Assembly (NCBI RefSeq): GCF_964048965.1
Contig: NZ_OZ040189.1
Coordinates: forward strand, 930,001-994,000
From: Tenacibaculum sp. 190130A14a
GTDB taxonomy: Bacteria; Bacteroidota; Bacteroidia; Flavobacteriales; Flavobacteriaceae
Reading direction: 5' to 3'
DNA length: 64,000 nt
Shown here one piece after another: positions 23,236 to 31,710 of the stretch (the first letter of the stretch is position 1; every line of letters begins with the position of its first letter). Position numbers and translations under genes: made by a program. The notes under the pieces are model-generated. The model was not told the DNA's origin, did no database searches, and worked only from the letters and a program-made list of their open reading frames with translations.

Positions 23236-23669
23236 GAAAACAAAGAATAGTATTATTGGTATTAAGTACGGTGTTTATAAATTGTAATACTAATAAACTT
23301 GAAGGGGAATTGGAGATTTTAAAGAAGGAGAATAAAGAATTGAGAGATTCAATCAATAAATTGAATTATGCTAAAATATTGTCTTCTGAGATGATAATTT
23401 TACCATCTAAAGAAAAAGTTGGTGGACAAAAATTTGACGGACTATTATGCAATAGGCTAAATGAATTTAGTTTTGATCTTTATCAATTGGATACTTTACA
23501 TTATACTAAAGGAGTGAAAAAAAGAGAAATATTTACAAATCATTCTTCTCCGCAATTTCAAATAGAGGTAGACAGGAGTTTAATAAAAAATAAAACGTTG
23601 TATTTATTAGCGGAGTATGACTTAGATAGTATTAAAATTCAGGTTCCTGGAATATTGTATTTAAATTAG
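23232..23669 (+). CDS. Small lipoprotein with coiled-coil segment, unknown function
   Basis: The 145-residue protein has a lipoprotein-like signal (STVFINCN, Cys near 18), then a short heptad-rich helix (LEGELEILKKENKELRDSI) suggesting a coiled coil, and a C-terminal half predicted to be beta-rich (TLYLLAEYDLDSIKIQVPG). I do not recognise the family. The start codon overlaps the end of the decayed upstream frame (ATGA). It is separated by only 5 bp from the next gene, so the two are probably co-translated. Confidence 0.7.
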   Translation: MRKQRIVLLVLSTVFINCNTNKLEGELEILKKENKELRDSINKLNYAKILSSEMIILPSKEKVGGQKFDGLLCNRLNEFSFDLYQLDTLHYTKGVKKREIFTNHSSPQFQIEVDRSLIKNKTLYLLAEYDLDSIKIQVPGILYLN

Positions 23670-23674
23670 TTGTT

Positions 23675-24007
23675 ATGGGACTGATTAAATGTAAAATTCA
23701 CGGTTATAGTAGTTTTATTCAAATGAGTAATGTCCTCTTTGAAAAATACTATTTAAATAAAAAGGAGAAGTATGTTGTTTTAAGAATTGTTTTTTCTATA
23801 AAGAAGTTAGATACTGAATTTGCACATTATGATTTAGAAGACAATAGAATAAGATATGAGTCAGTAAAATCTTTTGAAGATTTTGAACTAGTTTTTGAAG
23901 AAATTAGTGGAGATAAAGGAACTTGTGGGAAGTGTTTTAAGGAGTTTGTTGAGTCAAATAAAATTGAGTTAGATGAATTAGTATTGGTAATTGAAAATGA
24001 CCAATAG
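23675..24007 (+). CDS. Small cytoplasmic protein with Cys/His pairs, unknown function
   Basis: The 110-residue protein lacks a signal peptide, unlike the surrounding genes. It begins MGLIKCKIHGYSSF and has CGKC near residues 88-91; the CxxH and CxxC pairs could bind one zinc ion. The rest is charged, with Glu-rich helices (SFEDFELVFEEI). I do not recognise the family. It follows the coiled-coil lipoprotein gene by 5 bp. A role as an immunity or adaptor protein would be speculation. Confidence 0.65.
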   Translation: MGLIKCKIHGYSSFIQMSNVLFEKYYLNKKEKYVVLRIVFSIKKLDTEFAHYDLEDNRIRYESVKSFEDFELVFEEISGDKGTCGKCFKEFVESNKIELDELVLVIENDQ

Positions 24008-24044
24008 GTAAATGTTAATTTACTCAAAATGAACAAGTAAGAAG

Positions 24045-24365
24045 ATGAAACTAAACAAAAATAAAAGAGGTGTAATTTTTCTAATAATAATTACTGTATT
24101 TGGTTTTTATAAAATATTTGAGCAAAAAGTATCAAAAGATAATTCAAAACTAATGTTAGCTACAGTGACGGGAAAAAGTTGTAGTTCAGGTACATTTGGG
24201 CATAGTAGTTCTATATGGGTTAAATATGCTGGAAAAAGATATTTAGTTTATCTAAACTATTCAAAGTGTAAAAAATTAAAGATTGATGATGAATTAGAGC
24301 TACTTTATTCTGAGATAGATGATAAATTTTATGATAAAGATAAAAAAGTACTTTATTTTTTTTAG
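24045..24365 (+). CDS. Small membrane-anchored protein, unknown function
   Basis: The 106-residue protein begins with a charged N-terminus and one membrane segment (GVIFLIIITVFGFYKIF), followed by a predicted extracytoplasmic domain with SCSSGTFGHSSSIWV and YSKCKKL. The domain is probably a small beta-barrel of the kind that starts ATVTGKSC. I do not recognise the family. Its start codon lies inside AAGTAAGAAGATG, which resembles the beginning of intergenic module B, so its 5' region may be module-derived. Confidence 0.6.
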   Translation: MKLNKNKRGVIFLIIITVFGFYKIFEQKVSKDNSKLMLATVTGKSCSSGTFGHSSSIWVKYAGKRYLVYLNYSKCKKLKIDDELELLYSEIDDKFYDKDKKVLYFF

Positions 24366-24406
24366 TGTAAAGAGGTATTTTAGAGTCTTGAATAGGCTAT
24401 GTATTA
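24363..24406 (+). repeat. Partial intergenic module, copy D
   Basis: The segment contains GTATTTTAGAGTCTTGAAT and GGCTATG, matching the later half of module copies A and B. The hairpin half is absent. The match is imperfect and was judged by eye. Confidence 0.4.
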
Positions 24407-24473
24407 TAGAGTTCCATAAGTGTTATAAATAAGAATGAATTTGTGAGATAGAAGCACATAAAATAAATTTTGT

Positions 24474-25082
24474 ATGAAGAGATTTGTAATAATATTATGT
24501 ATTGGATTGTTTATTTCATGTAAAAATTCTATGATTTCAAAACAGGTACTTTTAGGAAATTGGAAAAGTGAAAAAATATCGTTGGAAATCACTGAAGATA
24601 GGGTTATGAGAATAGAAAATGGGAAAGAAATAGTTTATGATGGCTATTCTATATCCAATGATACCTTAAAACTTTTTCAAAAATCGAGTATAGAACTACA
24701 TTTGATTTCTTTAAAAGATGAGAAATTAGTTTTTAACCCAATTGACACTTTTAAAAAAGACATTCAGTTAATTGACCAGACAGTATTTACTAAAACATTA
24801 AAAGAAAATAATGTTTATGAAAAAGCTTTTTTAGACACAAAACTATTGGAGGGAGTTTGGGCAGAAAGTACTGAAGGGAATGCTTTGTTTTTTATTGAAA
24901 ATGATAACATTACCTATGTTGAAAATTTAGAAAGTTCTTATCCAGTAAAATTAAATAAGGACACTTTGTATATACGTTTTGATGATTTTATGTATAAAGG
25001 AAAAGTGTTTAAATTGAGTCAAGATAGTCTAGTTTATAAAAGGGATAATGAAATAATTAGATTGCTAAGACGAAAGGAATAA
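24474..25082 (+). CDS. Lipoprotein with two lipocalin-like repeats, unknown function
   Basis: The 202-residue protein has a lipoprotein signal (GLFISCKN, Cys near residue 16). Two similar halves follow: LLGNWKSEKISLEI with NDTLKL and DEKLVFNP (about 27-85), then LEGVWAESTEGNALFFI with KDTLYI and QDSLVYKR (about 124-195). The G-x-W start and repeating beta-strands resemble lipocalin-like domains that bind small hydrophobic ligands. This is a fold guess only. The gene is one of the accessory array and has no recognisable catalytic residues. Confidence 0.65.
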   Translation: MKRFVIILCIGLFISCKNSMISKQVLLGNWKSEKISLEITEDRVMRIENGKEIVYDGYSISNDTLKLFQKSSIELHLISLKDEKLVFNPIDTFKKDIQLIDQTVFTKTLKENNVYEKAFLDTKLLEGVWAESTEGNALFFIENDNITYVENLESSYPVKLNKDTLYIRFDDFMYKGKVFKLSQDSLVYKRDNEIIRLLRRKE

Positions 25083-25139
25083 ACAGATTCTTGAATTAGA
25101 ATTATTTTGATTGAGAGTTAAACAATTGAAACAATTGGT

Positions 25140-25634
25140 ATGAAAAAGTATTGTATAGTCTTAATATGTTTAATCACTTTTGCATGTAGCAATAAAGTAG
25201 ATAATTTATTTGGGAAAAATAGAGAGAGTTTTTTGAACTTAGTAGAATTGTTAAAAACGAATAATCACTTTTTCTTTAATAAAAAGGAGGATGTTCATCG
25301 AGTTTATTTTACTTATGTTTTTAGCAAAGAGTATGAGGAATTACCTAAGTCAAGTGACTGGAATACTATTGATAAGGAACTTTATTCTCAGTTAAAAATT
25401 CTTTTTAATAAATTAGGAATAAACCAGTTTTATATTTCTAAGAAAGGAAACTTATTTTTCAAGTTAAAAGAAGAAGATTATTTTATAAAATCAAATAATT
25501 ATTACTTGGGTTTTTCTGAAGAAAATAATATTAAAAGTGATATGACTAATTTCGGAGCTTGTAGGATTAATAGTTATTATAGAATCGAAAATAAGTGGTA
25601 TGGTATAGTTTGTAGTTCTTCTCCTGCAAATTAA
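25140..25634 (+). CDS. Small lipoprotein, unknown function
   Basis: The 164-residue protein has a lipoprotein signal (LITFACSN, Cys near 16). The mature protein has an N-terminal helical part (NRESFLNLVELLKTNN) and a C-terminal part with two or three Cys (FGACRINSYY, GIVCSSS). I do not recognise the family. Its stop codon is the first element of intergenic module copy C, so the module probably provides its terminator. Confidence 0.65.
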   Translation: MKKYCIVLICLITFACSNKVDNLFGKNRESFLNLVELLKTNNHFFFNKKEDVHRVYFTYVFSKEYEELPKSSDWNTIDKELYSQLKILFNKLGINQFYISKKGNLFFKLKEEDYFIKSNNYYLGFSEENNIKSDMTNFGACRINSYYRIENKWYGIVCSSSPAN

Positions 25635-25702
25635 TACTTAAACAAGTGAAAAGATGGTCTTAGGTTTATCTTTTTGATTTTATGAAAATTGGTATTTTAG
25701 AG
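25631..25702 (+). repeat. Recurring intergenic module, copy C
   Basis: TTAATACTTAAACAAG is followed by AAAGATGGTCTTAGG, the hairpin arm ATCTTTTTGATTTTATG, and GGTATTTTAGAGA. This aligns with copy A from its first base to the TATTTTAGA element, then diverges. It begins exactly at the stop codon of the upstream lipoprotein gene. Confidence 0.6.
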
Positions 25703-25725
25703 ATTAAAAAAATGTAATCATTTCA

Positions 25726-26238
25726 ATGAAAAAGCTTTATATCTTGATAATTATTGGTGTTTCTATTTTTACTTATTTATGTTTTAATCCACTTATTGTT
25801 TTTATAAAAGAAGAAAGAAAATCATTCATAATTGAGAAAGAGTATCGAAAGGGAGATACAATTGAGGTATTAAATCGTCTAAATTTTAATGAAGGACATT
25901 GGGTAGCATATTTAGTAATTAATAAAGAAGATTCTGAAGATATTGACAACCGAATACCAACTGGAAAAATATTAAAAACCGAAAACGTAACCTTGCTTAA
26001 AGAAATGAAGAGGAACTGGGTTTTTAAATACACAGGGGGTGATTTAGCTACTGTTCAAAATCAAATTAAGATTTATAAGAACAAGGAACTTATGTTTTCT
26101 AGCGGGATTGTATTGGATAAAAATTTTGAAGCCCTACAAAATAGTGATGTAGGGTATGTTTACCCTTTGAAGAAGCATAATATGATAAAATATTGTATGC
26201 AATTTGAAAGGGTGTTCTATCCTTTTGTCATGCTTTAA
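25726..26238 (+). CDS. Membrane-anchored protein, unknown function
   Basis: The 170-residue protein has one N-terminal membrane segment (LYILIIIGVSIFTYLCF) and a predicted extracytoplasmic beta-rich domain (GDTIEVLNRLNFNEGHW, VFKYTGGDLATVQNQIKIYKN). I do not recognise the family. The gene ends 31 bp before the next start. A+T-rich composition matches the rest of the array. Confidence 0.6.
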   Translation: MKKLYILIIIGVSIFTYLCFNPLIVFIKEERKSFIIEKEYRKGDTIEVLNRLNFNEGHWVAYLVINKEDSEDIDNRIPTGKILKTENVTLLKEMKRNWVFKYTGGDLATVQNQIKIYKNKELMFSSGIVLDKNFEALQNSDVGYVYPLKKHNMIKYCMQFERVFYPFVML

Positions 26239-26269
26239 GGTGTTGAAAAAAATTAAAAAGAAAGTAAAT

Positions 26270-26776
26270 ATGGGTAAGAGATTTTTATGGATTGTTTTAT
26301 GTTTTACTTTTTTGTTTTCAGGTTATTCTCAACAGTGTAATGAAACTAAGGTATTGAATACTGTTATTTATATACTAAGTAATGAGGATGTTAAAAAAGA
26401 AATTAAAAATACGTTTGGGAGACGAGGGAAATTAAAAAACCTTTATTTTGAAATGGCAAAAAATGTAACTTGTTTAAGTATTGATGTTTTTGATGATTAT
26501 TTTGAAAAAGAAGAAAATTTAAGTATTGAAAATTTCCATAAAGAGTACTATTTTGAACCAGAAAAAAATAAATTTACTTATTTGTTTCCTAAGAGCAAGA
26601 ATAGTGTCAAAATTCATTTATCCAAACCATTTAGAAACTATTTGATAGCAGAGTTAAGTTTAAAGGATTATAGCGATTCATTGCTAATGTTAGGTATGTC
26701 AATAAAAATACTTTTTGTATTTAACGAAAAAAATCAAATACAAAAAACAATCATAGAACCCATGATAAATTTTTAA
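26270..26776 (+). CDS. Secreted protein, unknown function
   Basis: The 168-residue protein has a signal peptide (GKRFLWIVLCFTFLFSGYSQ) and a mature domain with two Cys (QQCNET, VTCLS). I chose the ATG at 26270 because the longer in-frame start at 26204 lies inside the preceding gene and would place the signal peptide internally. I do not recognise the family. It is the last gene of the array and converges on metF. Confidence 0.65.
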   Translation: MGKRFLWIVLCFTFLFSGYSQQCNETKVLNTVIYILSNEDVKKEIKNTFGRRGKLKNLYFEMAKNVTCLSIDVFDDYFEKEENLSIENFHKEYYFEPEKNKFTYLFPKSKNSVKIHLSKPFRNYLIAELSLKDYSDSLLMLGMSIKILFVFNEKNQIQKTIIEPMINF

Positions 26777-26780
26777 ACAA

Positions 26781-26806
26781 CCAAAGAAGTTAAAACACTT
26801 CTTTGG
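26781..26806 (-). terminator. Hairpin at the end of metF
   Basis: CCAAAGAAGT (26781-26790) and ACTTCTTTGG (26797-26806) form a perfect 10-bp stem that includes the metF stop codon. It lies between converging genes and could stop transcription from both sides, although the T-run is short. Confidence 0.5.
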
Positions 26807-27746
26807 CTATAGCTTTGATATTACTTGATTTTCCCATAGAGTAATAATGTACTACAGGAACACCTGCTTCTATTAATTCTTTACTTTGTTGAATGGCCCA
26901 TTCAATACCTATTTGTCTTACATCTTTGTTGGTTTTACAACCTTCAACGGCTTCTACTAATTCTTGTGGTAAGTCCAACCTAAAAATTTGTGGTAGTATT
27001 TGTAAATGACGTTGTACTGCTAAAGGCTTAATACCTGGGATAATTGGAACGGTGATCCCAATTTCTCTGGCTTTTTCAACAAACTTGAAATACTTTTTAT
27101 TGTCAAAAAACATCTGAGTTACTACATAATCTGCTCCAGAATCTACCTTTTCCTTCAATCTCTTTAAATCACTTTCTAAACTTGGTGATTCTAAATGTTT
27201 TTCAGGATACCCAGCAACACCAATACAAAAATCTGCTTTATACGGTGTTTCTATAATCTCATGTAAGTACTTTCCTTTGTTTAAATCGGCTATTTGTTTT
27301 ACCAAATCTGCGGCATATCTGTTTCCACCGTTAGACGCCTGAAAGTATTGTTCATCTTTACGAGCATCACCACGTAACGCCATGACATTGTCTAAACCTA
27401 AATAATGACAATCCACCAATACATATTCGGTTTCTTCTTTGGTAAATCCTCCGCATAAAACATGTGGAATCGCATCTACATTGTATTTATATTTTAAAGA
27501 GGCACAAATACCAACGGTTCCTGGGCGCATTCTAGTTATTTTCTTTTCTAGCAGTCCATTTTCTTTAGGAATATAAATATGCTCTTCTCTTGAGGTAGTT
27601 ACATCAATAAAAGGAGGTTTAAATTCCATTAAGGGATCTATATTGTTATACAGGTCTTCAATATTTTGTCCTTTTTGAGGAGGAACAATTTCAAATGAGA
27701 ATAAGGTTTTTCCTTTCGCTTTTTTTATGTGATCTGTTACTTTCAT
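26790..27746 (-). CDS. metF: Methylenetetrahydrofolate reductase
   Basis: The 318-residue flavoprotein has the MTHFR TIM-barrel signature: FSFEIVPPQKGQ near the N-terminus, FIDVTTSREEH, NVMALRGDARKDE, and DYVVTQMFFDNKKYFKFV. It reduces methylene-THF to methyl-THF, supplying the methyl group for methionine synthase. It lies 42 bp after the metH C-terminal subunit and is the last gene of the operon controlled by the SAM-I riboswitch at 31543-31643. Length and motifs are standard. Confidence 0.96.
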   Translation of the reverse strand: MKVTDHIKKAKGKTLFSFEIVPPQKGQNIEDLYNNIDPLMEFKPPFIDVTTSREEHIYIPKENGLLEKKITRMRPGTVGICASLKYKYNVDAIPHVLCGGFTKEETEYVLVDCHYLGLDNVMALRGDARKDEQYFQASNGGNRYAADLVKQIADLNKGKYLHEIIETPYKADFCIGVAGYPEKHLESPSLESDLKRLKEKVDSGADYVVTQMFFDNKKYFKFVEKAREIGITVPIIPGIKPLAVQRHLQILPQIFRLDLPQELVEAVEGCKTNKDVRQIGIEWAIQQSKELIEAGVPVVHYYSMGKSSNIKAIAKEVF

Positions 27747-27788
27747 AAGAATTCTCTTTATACAGAGTGGTATGTGTTGTTGTGTTTT

Positions 27789-30470
27789 TTAATTATTTGC
27801 AATGTTTGGATGTAGCCATTTTCTAGCTTTGTCAAGTGGAATTCCTTTTCGCTCAGCATAATCTCGTACTTGATCATCGGTTATTTTTCCTAATCCAAAA
27901 TATCGAGCTTCTTCATGAGCAAAGTAATATCCAGAAACAGCAGCTGCTGGCCACATGGCAAGACTTTCGGTAAGACTTACTCCAATGTTTTTTTCAACCT
28001 CTAACAATTCCCAAATAGTTTCTTTTTCCAAATGATCTGGACAAGCGGGATAACCAGGAGCTGGTCGGATGCCTTTATAAACTTCTTTGATCAGTTCATC
28101 ATTAGATAAGTTTTCTTCGGAAGCATAGCCCCAGTGTTTGGTTCGTATACGGTGGTGTAAGTATTCGGCAAAAGCTTCTGCAAATCGGTCTGCGATGGCT
28201 TGTACCATGATGGCATTGTAATCATCATGAACGTTCTTATACTCCTGAGCAAGTTCATCGGCACCAAAAATAGCAGTACAAAAAGCTCCGATATAATCTG
28301 TTTGTTCGCTGTGCTCCGGAGCAATAAAATCTGCTAAGGCAAAACTTGGTTTTCCTTTTTGCTTTTTTAATTGTTGTCGAAGGGTTCTAAAAACAAAAGT
28401 TTCTCCTCCTTTTTTCGTAACCGTGATATCATCATCCTGTACAGTATTCGCTTCAAAGATTCCGAAGATAGCTTTGGGTTTTAGGGCTTGTTTTTCAATG
28501 ATCAATGAAATCATTTTTTGAGCATCTTCATACAAACTAGTTGCTTGTTCACCTACCACTTCATCTTCTAAAATATTTGGAAATTTTCCGTGTAAATCCC
28601 AAGAACGAAAAAACGGACTCCAATCAAAGAACGGAACCAATTCTTTTAAACTGATCTGTTCAAACTTTTGAATTCCTAACTCTTTAGGTTTAGAAATTTG
28701 TGTGTTTTTCCAATCAATTTGATATTTATTCTCTCTGGCTTCTTCAATAGAGATATAATGTTTCTCTTTACCGCGTTTTAAAAACTTAGTTCTAAACTCT
28801 TCATAGTCCTTCTTAAGTTTGGCTACATACGCATTGCTGGTTCTTTTGTTTAATAAATCACCTACAACAGTTACTGCTCTAGAAGCATCGTTTACATGCA
28901 CGACTGCATTTTTATACTCTGTATCTATTTTAACAGCAGTATGTGCTTTGGAAGTGGTTGCACCACCAATTAACAACGGAATATCAAAATTTTGACGCTC
29001 CATTTCTTTAGCTAAATACACCATTTCATCCAGTGATGGAGTAATCAATCCGCTTAAACCAATAGCATCTACATTTTCCTTTTTGGCGGTTTCAATAATT
29101 TTTTCAGGAGCCACCATAACTCCTAAATCAACAATTTCATAATTGTTACAACCTAAAACAACACTCACAATGTTTTTTCCGATATCATGAACATCACCTT
29201 TTACAGTAGCCATTAGAATTTTTCCTAAAGCTTGTTGTTCTTCACTTTTTTCAGCTTCTATATATGGATTTAAATAGGCAACTGCTTTTTTCATTACCCG
29301 AGCCGATTTTACTACTTGTGGTAAGAACATTTTCCCAGAACCAAACAAATCACCAACCACATTCATTCCCGTCATTAAATGACCTTCAATAACATGTAAA
29401 GGTCTTTCTACACTTAAGCGCGCTTCTTCTGCATCTTCAACTATAAAAGCATCAATTCCTTTTACTAAGGAATGTGTAATTCTATCTTGTAAAGGCAGAT
29501 TTCTCCATTCTAAAACAGTAGTGTCATCTTCTTTCTTTTTGCCTTTTACAGTTTCAGCAAAATCTAATAAGCGTTCAGTAGCGTCATCTCTTCGATCTAA
29601 AATAACATCTTCTATATGCGCTAAAAGATCTGCTGGAATATCGTCATACACCTCTAACATCGTTGGGTTTACAATTCCCATATTCATACCTGCTTTGATA
29701 GCATAGTATAGGAATACCGAATGCATGGCTTCTCGTACTACGTTGTTTCCTCTAAATGAAAAGGAAACATTACTTACACCTCCGCTTACACTTACATGAG
29801 GTAAGTTTTCTCGTACCCAACGAGTAGCTTCAATAAAATCAATGGCGTTTTTACGATGCTCTTCCATTCCTGTAGCCACAGGGAAAATGTTTAAGTCGAA
29901 AATAATATCCTCAGGAGGGAAGTTGACTTTATCTACTAAAACACGATAGGAGCGCTCAGCGATTTCAATTCTTCTTTCATAATTATCTGCTTGCCCAACT
30001 TCATCAAAGGCCATGACAATTACTGCCGCACCATATCGTTTTATCTGAGTAGCTTCCCAAATAAATTTTTCTTCGCCTTCTTTTAAAGAAATTGAATTTA
30101 CAACCGATTTTCCTTGTACTACTTGAAGTCCGGCTTCAATAATTTCCCATTTAGAACTATCAATCATTATAGGAACTCTGGCAATATCAGGTTCTGAAGC
30201 AATTAGGTTTAAAAAACGAACCATGGCTTCTTTGCCGTCAATCAAACCATCATCCATATTAATATCAATGATTTGTGCACCTCCATCTACTTGATGACGG
30301 GCAATGGCCAAAGCTTCATCAAATTTTTCTTCTTTGATTAATCGAAGAAATTTACGAGAACCTGCTACATTGGTACGTTCTCCTACATTGATAAAATTAT
30401 TTTCAGGAGTTATAATTAAGGGCTCTAGTCCCGATAATTTCATATATCTTCTTTGTTCACTCATCTTCAT
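27789..30470 (-). CDS. metH: Methionine synthase, cobalamin-dependent, C-terminal subunit (folate, B12 and activation domains)
   Basis: The 893-residue protein covers the MetH modules after the homocysteine domain. These are a pterin-binding domain (about 10-290, [22 protein letters not shown]), a cap (about 320-410), a B12-binding domain with the cobalt-ligating His in [10 protein letters not shown] near residue 433, and the activation (SAM-binding) domain at the C-terminus ([15 protein letters not shown] near 820). It transfers the methyl group from methyl-THF through cobalamin to homocysteine. The homocysteine-binding domain is encoded by the preceding gene 8 bp upstream, so the enzyme is split in two polypeptides, as is common in this family of bacteria. 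Regulated by the upstream SAM-I riboswitch. Confidence 0.96.
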   Translation of the reverse strand: MKMSEQRRYMKLSGLEPLIITPENNFINVGERTNVAGSRKFLRLIKEEKFDEALAIARHQVDGGAQIIDINMDDGLIDGKEAMVRFLNLIASEPDIARVPIMIDSSKWEIIEAGLQVVQGKSVVNSISLKEGEEKFIWEATQIKRYGAAVIVMAFDEVGQADNYERRIEIAERSYRVLVDKVNFPPEDIIFDLNIFPVATGMEEHRKNAIDFIEATRWVRENLPHVSVSGGVSNVSFSFRGNNVVREAMHSVFLYYAIKAGMNMGIVNPTMLEVYDDIPADLLAHIEDVILDRRDDATERLLDFAETVKGKKKEDDTTVLEWRNLPLQDRITHSLVKGIDAFIVEDAEEARLSVERPLHVIEGHLMTGMNVVGDLFGSGKMFLPQVVKSARVMKKAVAYLNPYIEAEKSEEQQALGKILMATVKGDVHDIGKNIVSVVLGCNNYEIVDLGVMVAPEKIIETAKKENVDAIGLSGLITPSLDEMVYLAKEMERQNFDIPLLIGGATTSKAHTAVKIDTEYKNAVVHVNDASRAVTVVGDLLNKRTSNAYVAKLKKDYEEFRTKFLKRGKEKHYISIEEARENKYQIDWKNTQISKPKELGIQKFEQISLKELVPFFDWSPFFRSWDLHGKFPNILEDEVVGEQATSLYEDAQKMISLIIEKQALKPKAIFGIFEANTVQDDDITVTKKGGETFVFRTLRQQLKKQKGKPSFALADFIAPEHSEQTDYIGAFCTAIFGADELAQEYKNVHDDYNAIMVQAIADRFAEAFAEYLHHRIRTKHWGYASEENLSNDELIKEVYKGIRPAPGYPACPDHLEKETIWELLEVEKNIGVSLTESLAMWPAAAVSGYYFAHEEARYFGLGKITDDQVRDYAERKGIPLDKARKWLHPNIANN

Positions 30471-30478
30471 GTACTCTT

Positions 30479-31489
30479 TTACAATGCTGAGCTAAGTTCA
30501 GCATGTGGACGAGGCTGATATCTTGCTGCAACATCTGCAATTGCTTTGATATGAGCAGGGGTAGTACCGCAACATCCTCCAATAATATTGATCAAATTTT
30601 TCTTTAAATATTCTTCTATTTGTGTAGCAGTTTCTTCAGGAGTTTCATCATACTCTCCAAAAGCATTTGGTAATCCTGCATTTGGATGTGCCGATATTGC
30701 CAAGGTTGTTTTGGAAGCAATGGCTTCTAAATGGGGTTGCAATAAATTTGCTCCTAAAGCGCAGTTAAAGCCCACAGATAGTAATGGGATATGAGAAATA
30801 GAAACTAAAAAGGCCTCTGCCGTTTGTCCAGAAAGTGTTCTCCCAGAGGCATCGGTAATGGTTCCTGAAACCATGGTTGGAATATCTATGTTTCGTTCAT
30901 CTTTTACTTCTTCTATAGCAAATAATGCAGCTTTAGCATTTAAGGTGTCAAATACTGTCTCTACCAATAAAATATCAGCACCACCGTCTAATAAAGCTTC
31001 TATTTGTTGTTTATATGCGATTCGTAATTCATCAAAAGTAACAGCTCTATACCCTGGGTCATTTACATCTGGAGACATGCTAGCAGTTCTGTTGGTAGGA
31101 CCAATCGAACCAGCAACAAATCGAGGTTTGTGTGGTTCTTTAGCATTGAATTCATCAGCTACCTCCTTAGCTATTTTTGCTGATTCATAGTTTAGCTCAT
31201 AGACCAAATCTTCCATTTGATAATCGGCCATCGCAATAGTGGTTCCAGAGAAGGTATTGGTTTCTACAATATCTGCTCCAGCAGCAAAATATTTTCTATG
31301 TACTTCTTTTACAGCTTCGGGTTGAGTGATAGACAATAAATCGTTATTTCCTTTTAAAGGAGTAGGATACTCTTTAAAACGTTCTCCACGAAAATCTTCT
31401 TCAGTAAATTTATATTCCTGAAGCATGGTTCCCATAGCACCATCTAGTACTAAGATGCGTTTTTGTATTTCTTTAAAAATGTTTGACAT
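30479..31489 (-). CDS. metH: Methionine synthase, homocysteine S-methyltransferase subunit
   Basis: The 336-residue protein is the N-terminal homocysteine/zinc domain of Met[15 protein letters not shown] at the start, ETNTFSGT, the zinc ligand in GFNCALG near residue 240 and the paired ligands in [11 protein letters not shown] near residue 305. It binds homocysteine through zinc and works with the following gene product. It is the first gene after the SAM-I riboswitch, and a hairpin (31490-31519) abuts its start codon, so SAM probably affects its translation or transcription. Confidence 0.95.
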   Translation of the reverse strand: MSNIFKEIQKRILVLDGAMGTMLQEYKFTEEDFRGERFKEYPTPLKGNNDLLSITQPEAVKEVHRKYFAAGADIVETNTFSGTTIAMADYQMEDLVYELNYESAKIAKEVADEFNAKEPHKPRFVAGSIGPTNRTASMSPDVNDPGYRAVTFDELRIAYKQQIEALLDGGADILLVETVFDTLNAKAALFAIEEVKDERNIDIPTMVSGTITDASGRTLSGQTAEAFLVSISHIPLLSVGFNCALGANLLQPHLEAIASKTTLAISAHPNAGLPNAFGEYDETPEETATQIEEYLKKNLINIIGGCCGTTPAHIKAIADVAARYQPRPHAELSSAL

Positions 31490-31519
31490 TCCTGATAATT
31501 TAGTAATATGTTATCAGGA
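31490..31519 (-). promoter_or_regulatory. Hairpin abutting the metH start codon (riboswitch expression platform)
   Basis: TCCTGATAA (31490-31498) and TTATCAGGA (31511-31519) form a 9-bp stem directly against the ATG at 31489. Its TTATC segment resembles the P1 strands of the aptamer upstream, so it could exchange partners with it. No clear T-run follows, so control of translation initiation is more likely than termination. That is an inference. Confidence 0.45.
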
Positions 31520-31542
31520 AAAGAGAAGTAAAATTCTTTTCG

Positions 31543-31643
31543 TTATCTCCCCATAAAATTATGGTAGAATTTAGCACCTTCTTTGTTTGCACAAAGGGTT
31601 GCTAAGGTTTCAAAGGGTCTATTCCCTCCACCTTTCTTGATAA
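31543..31643 (-). ncRNA. SAM-I (S-box) riboswitch upstream of metH-metF
   Basis: Read on the minus strand, the sequence has the S-box landmarks in order: closing helix TTATC...GATAA, AAGAAAGGTGGAGGGA (kink-turn region), GACCC...GAAACC, TTAGCAACC, and AAGGTGCTAAATTC. It lies between a Bacteroidota-type promoter (31669-31700) and the split metH operon. Binding of S-adenosylmethionine should lower expression of methionine synthesis genes. Confidence 0.93.
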
Positions 31644-31668
31644 CATCATTAAGTTAATGAACTGTGGG

Positions 31669-31700
31669 CAAATTTATTAGATTATTTTTTAAATACCCAA
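31669..31700 (-). promoter_or_regulatory. Promoter of the metH-metF operon
   Basis: On the minus strand TTG (31700-31698) is followed after 21 bases by TAAATTTG (31676-31669), a perfect TAnnTTTG box. Transcription would begin about 20 bases before the riboswitch aptamer. Confidence 0.6.
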
Positions 31701-31710
31701 TAAAAAATGA

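Noticed and set aside
22447..26776. Toxin-immunity or defence island
   Set aside because: No nuclease, toxin, secretion or effector domain is recognisable, so only an unassigned accessory array is claimed.
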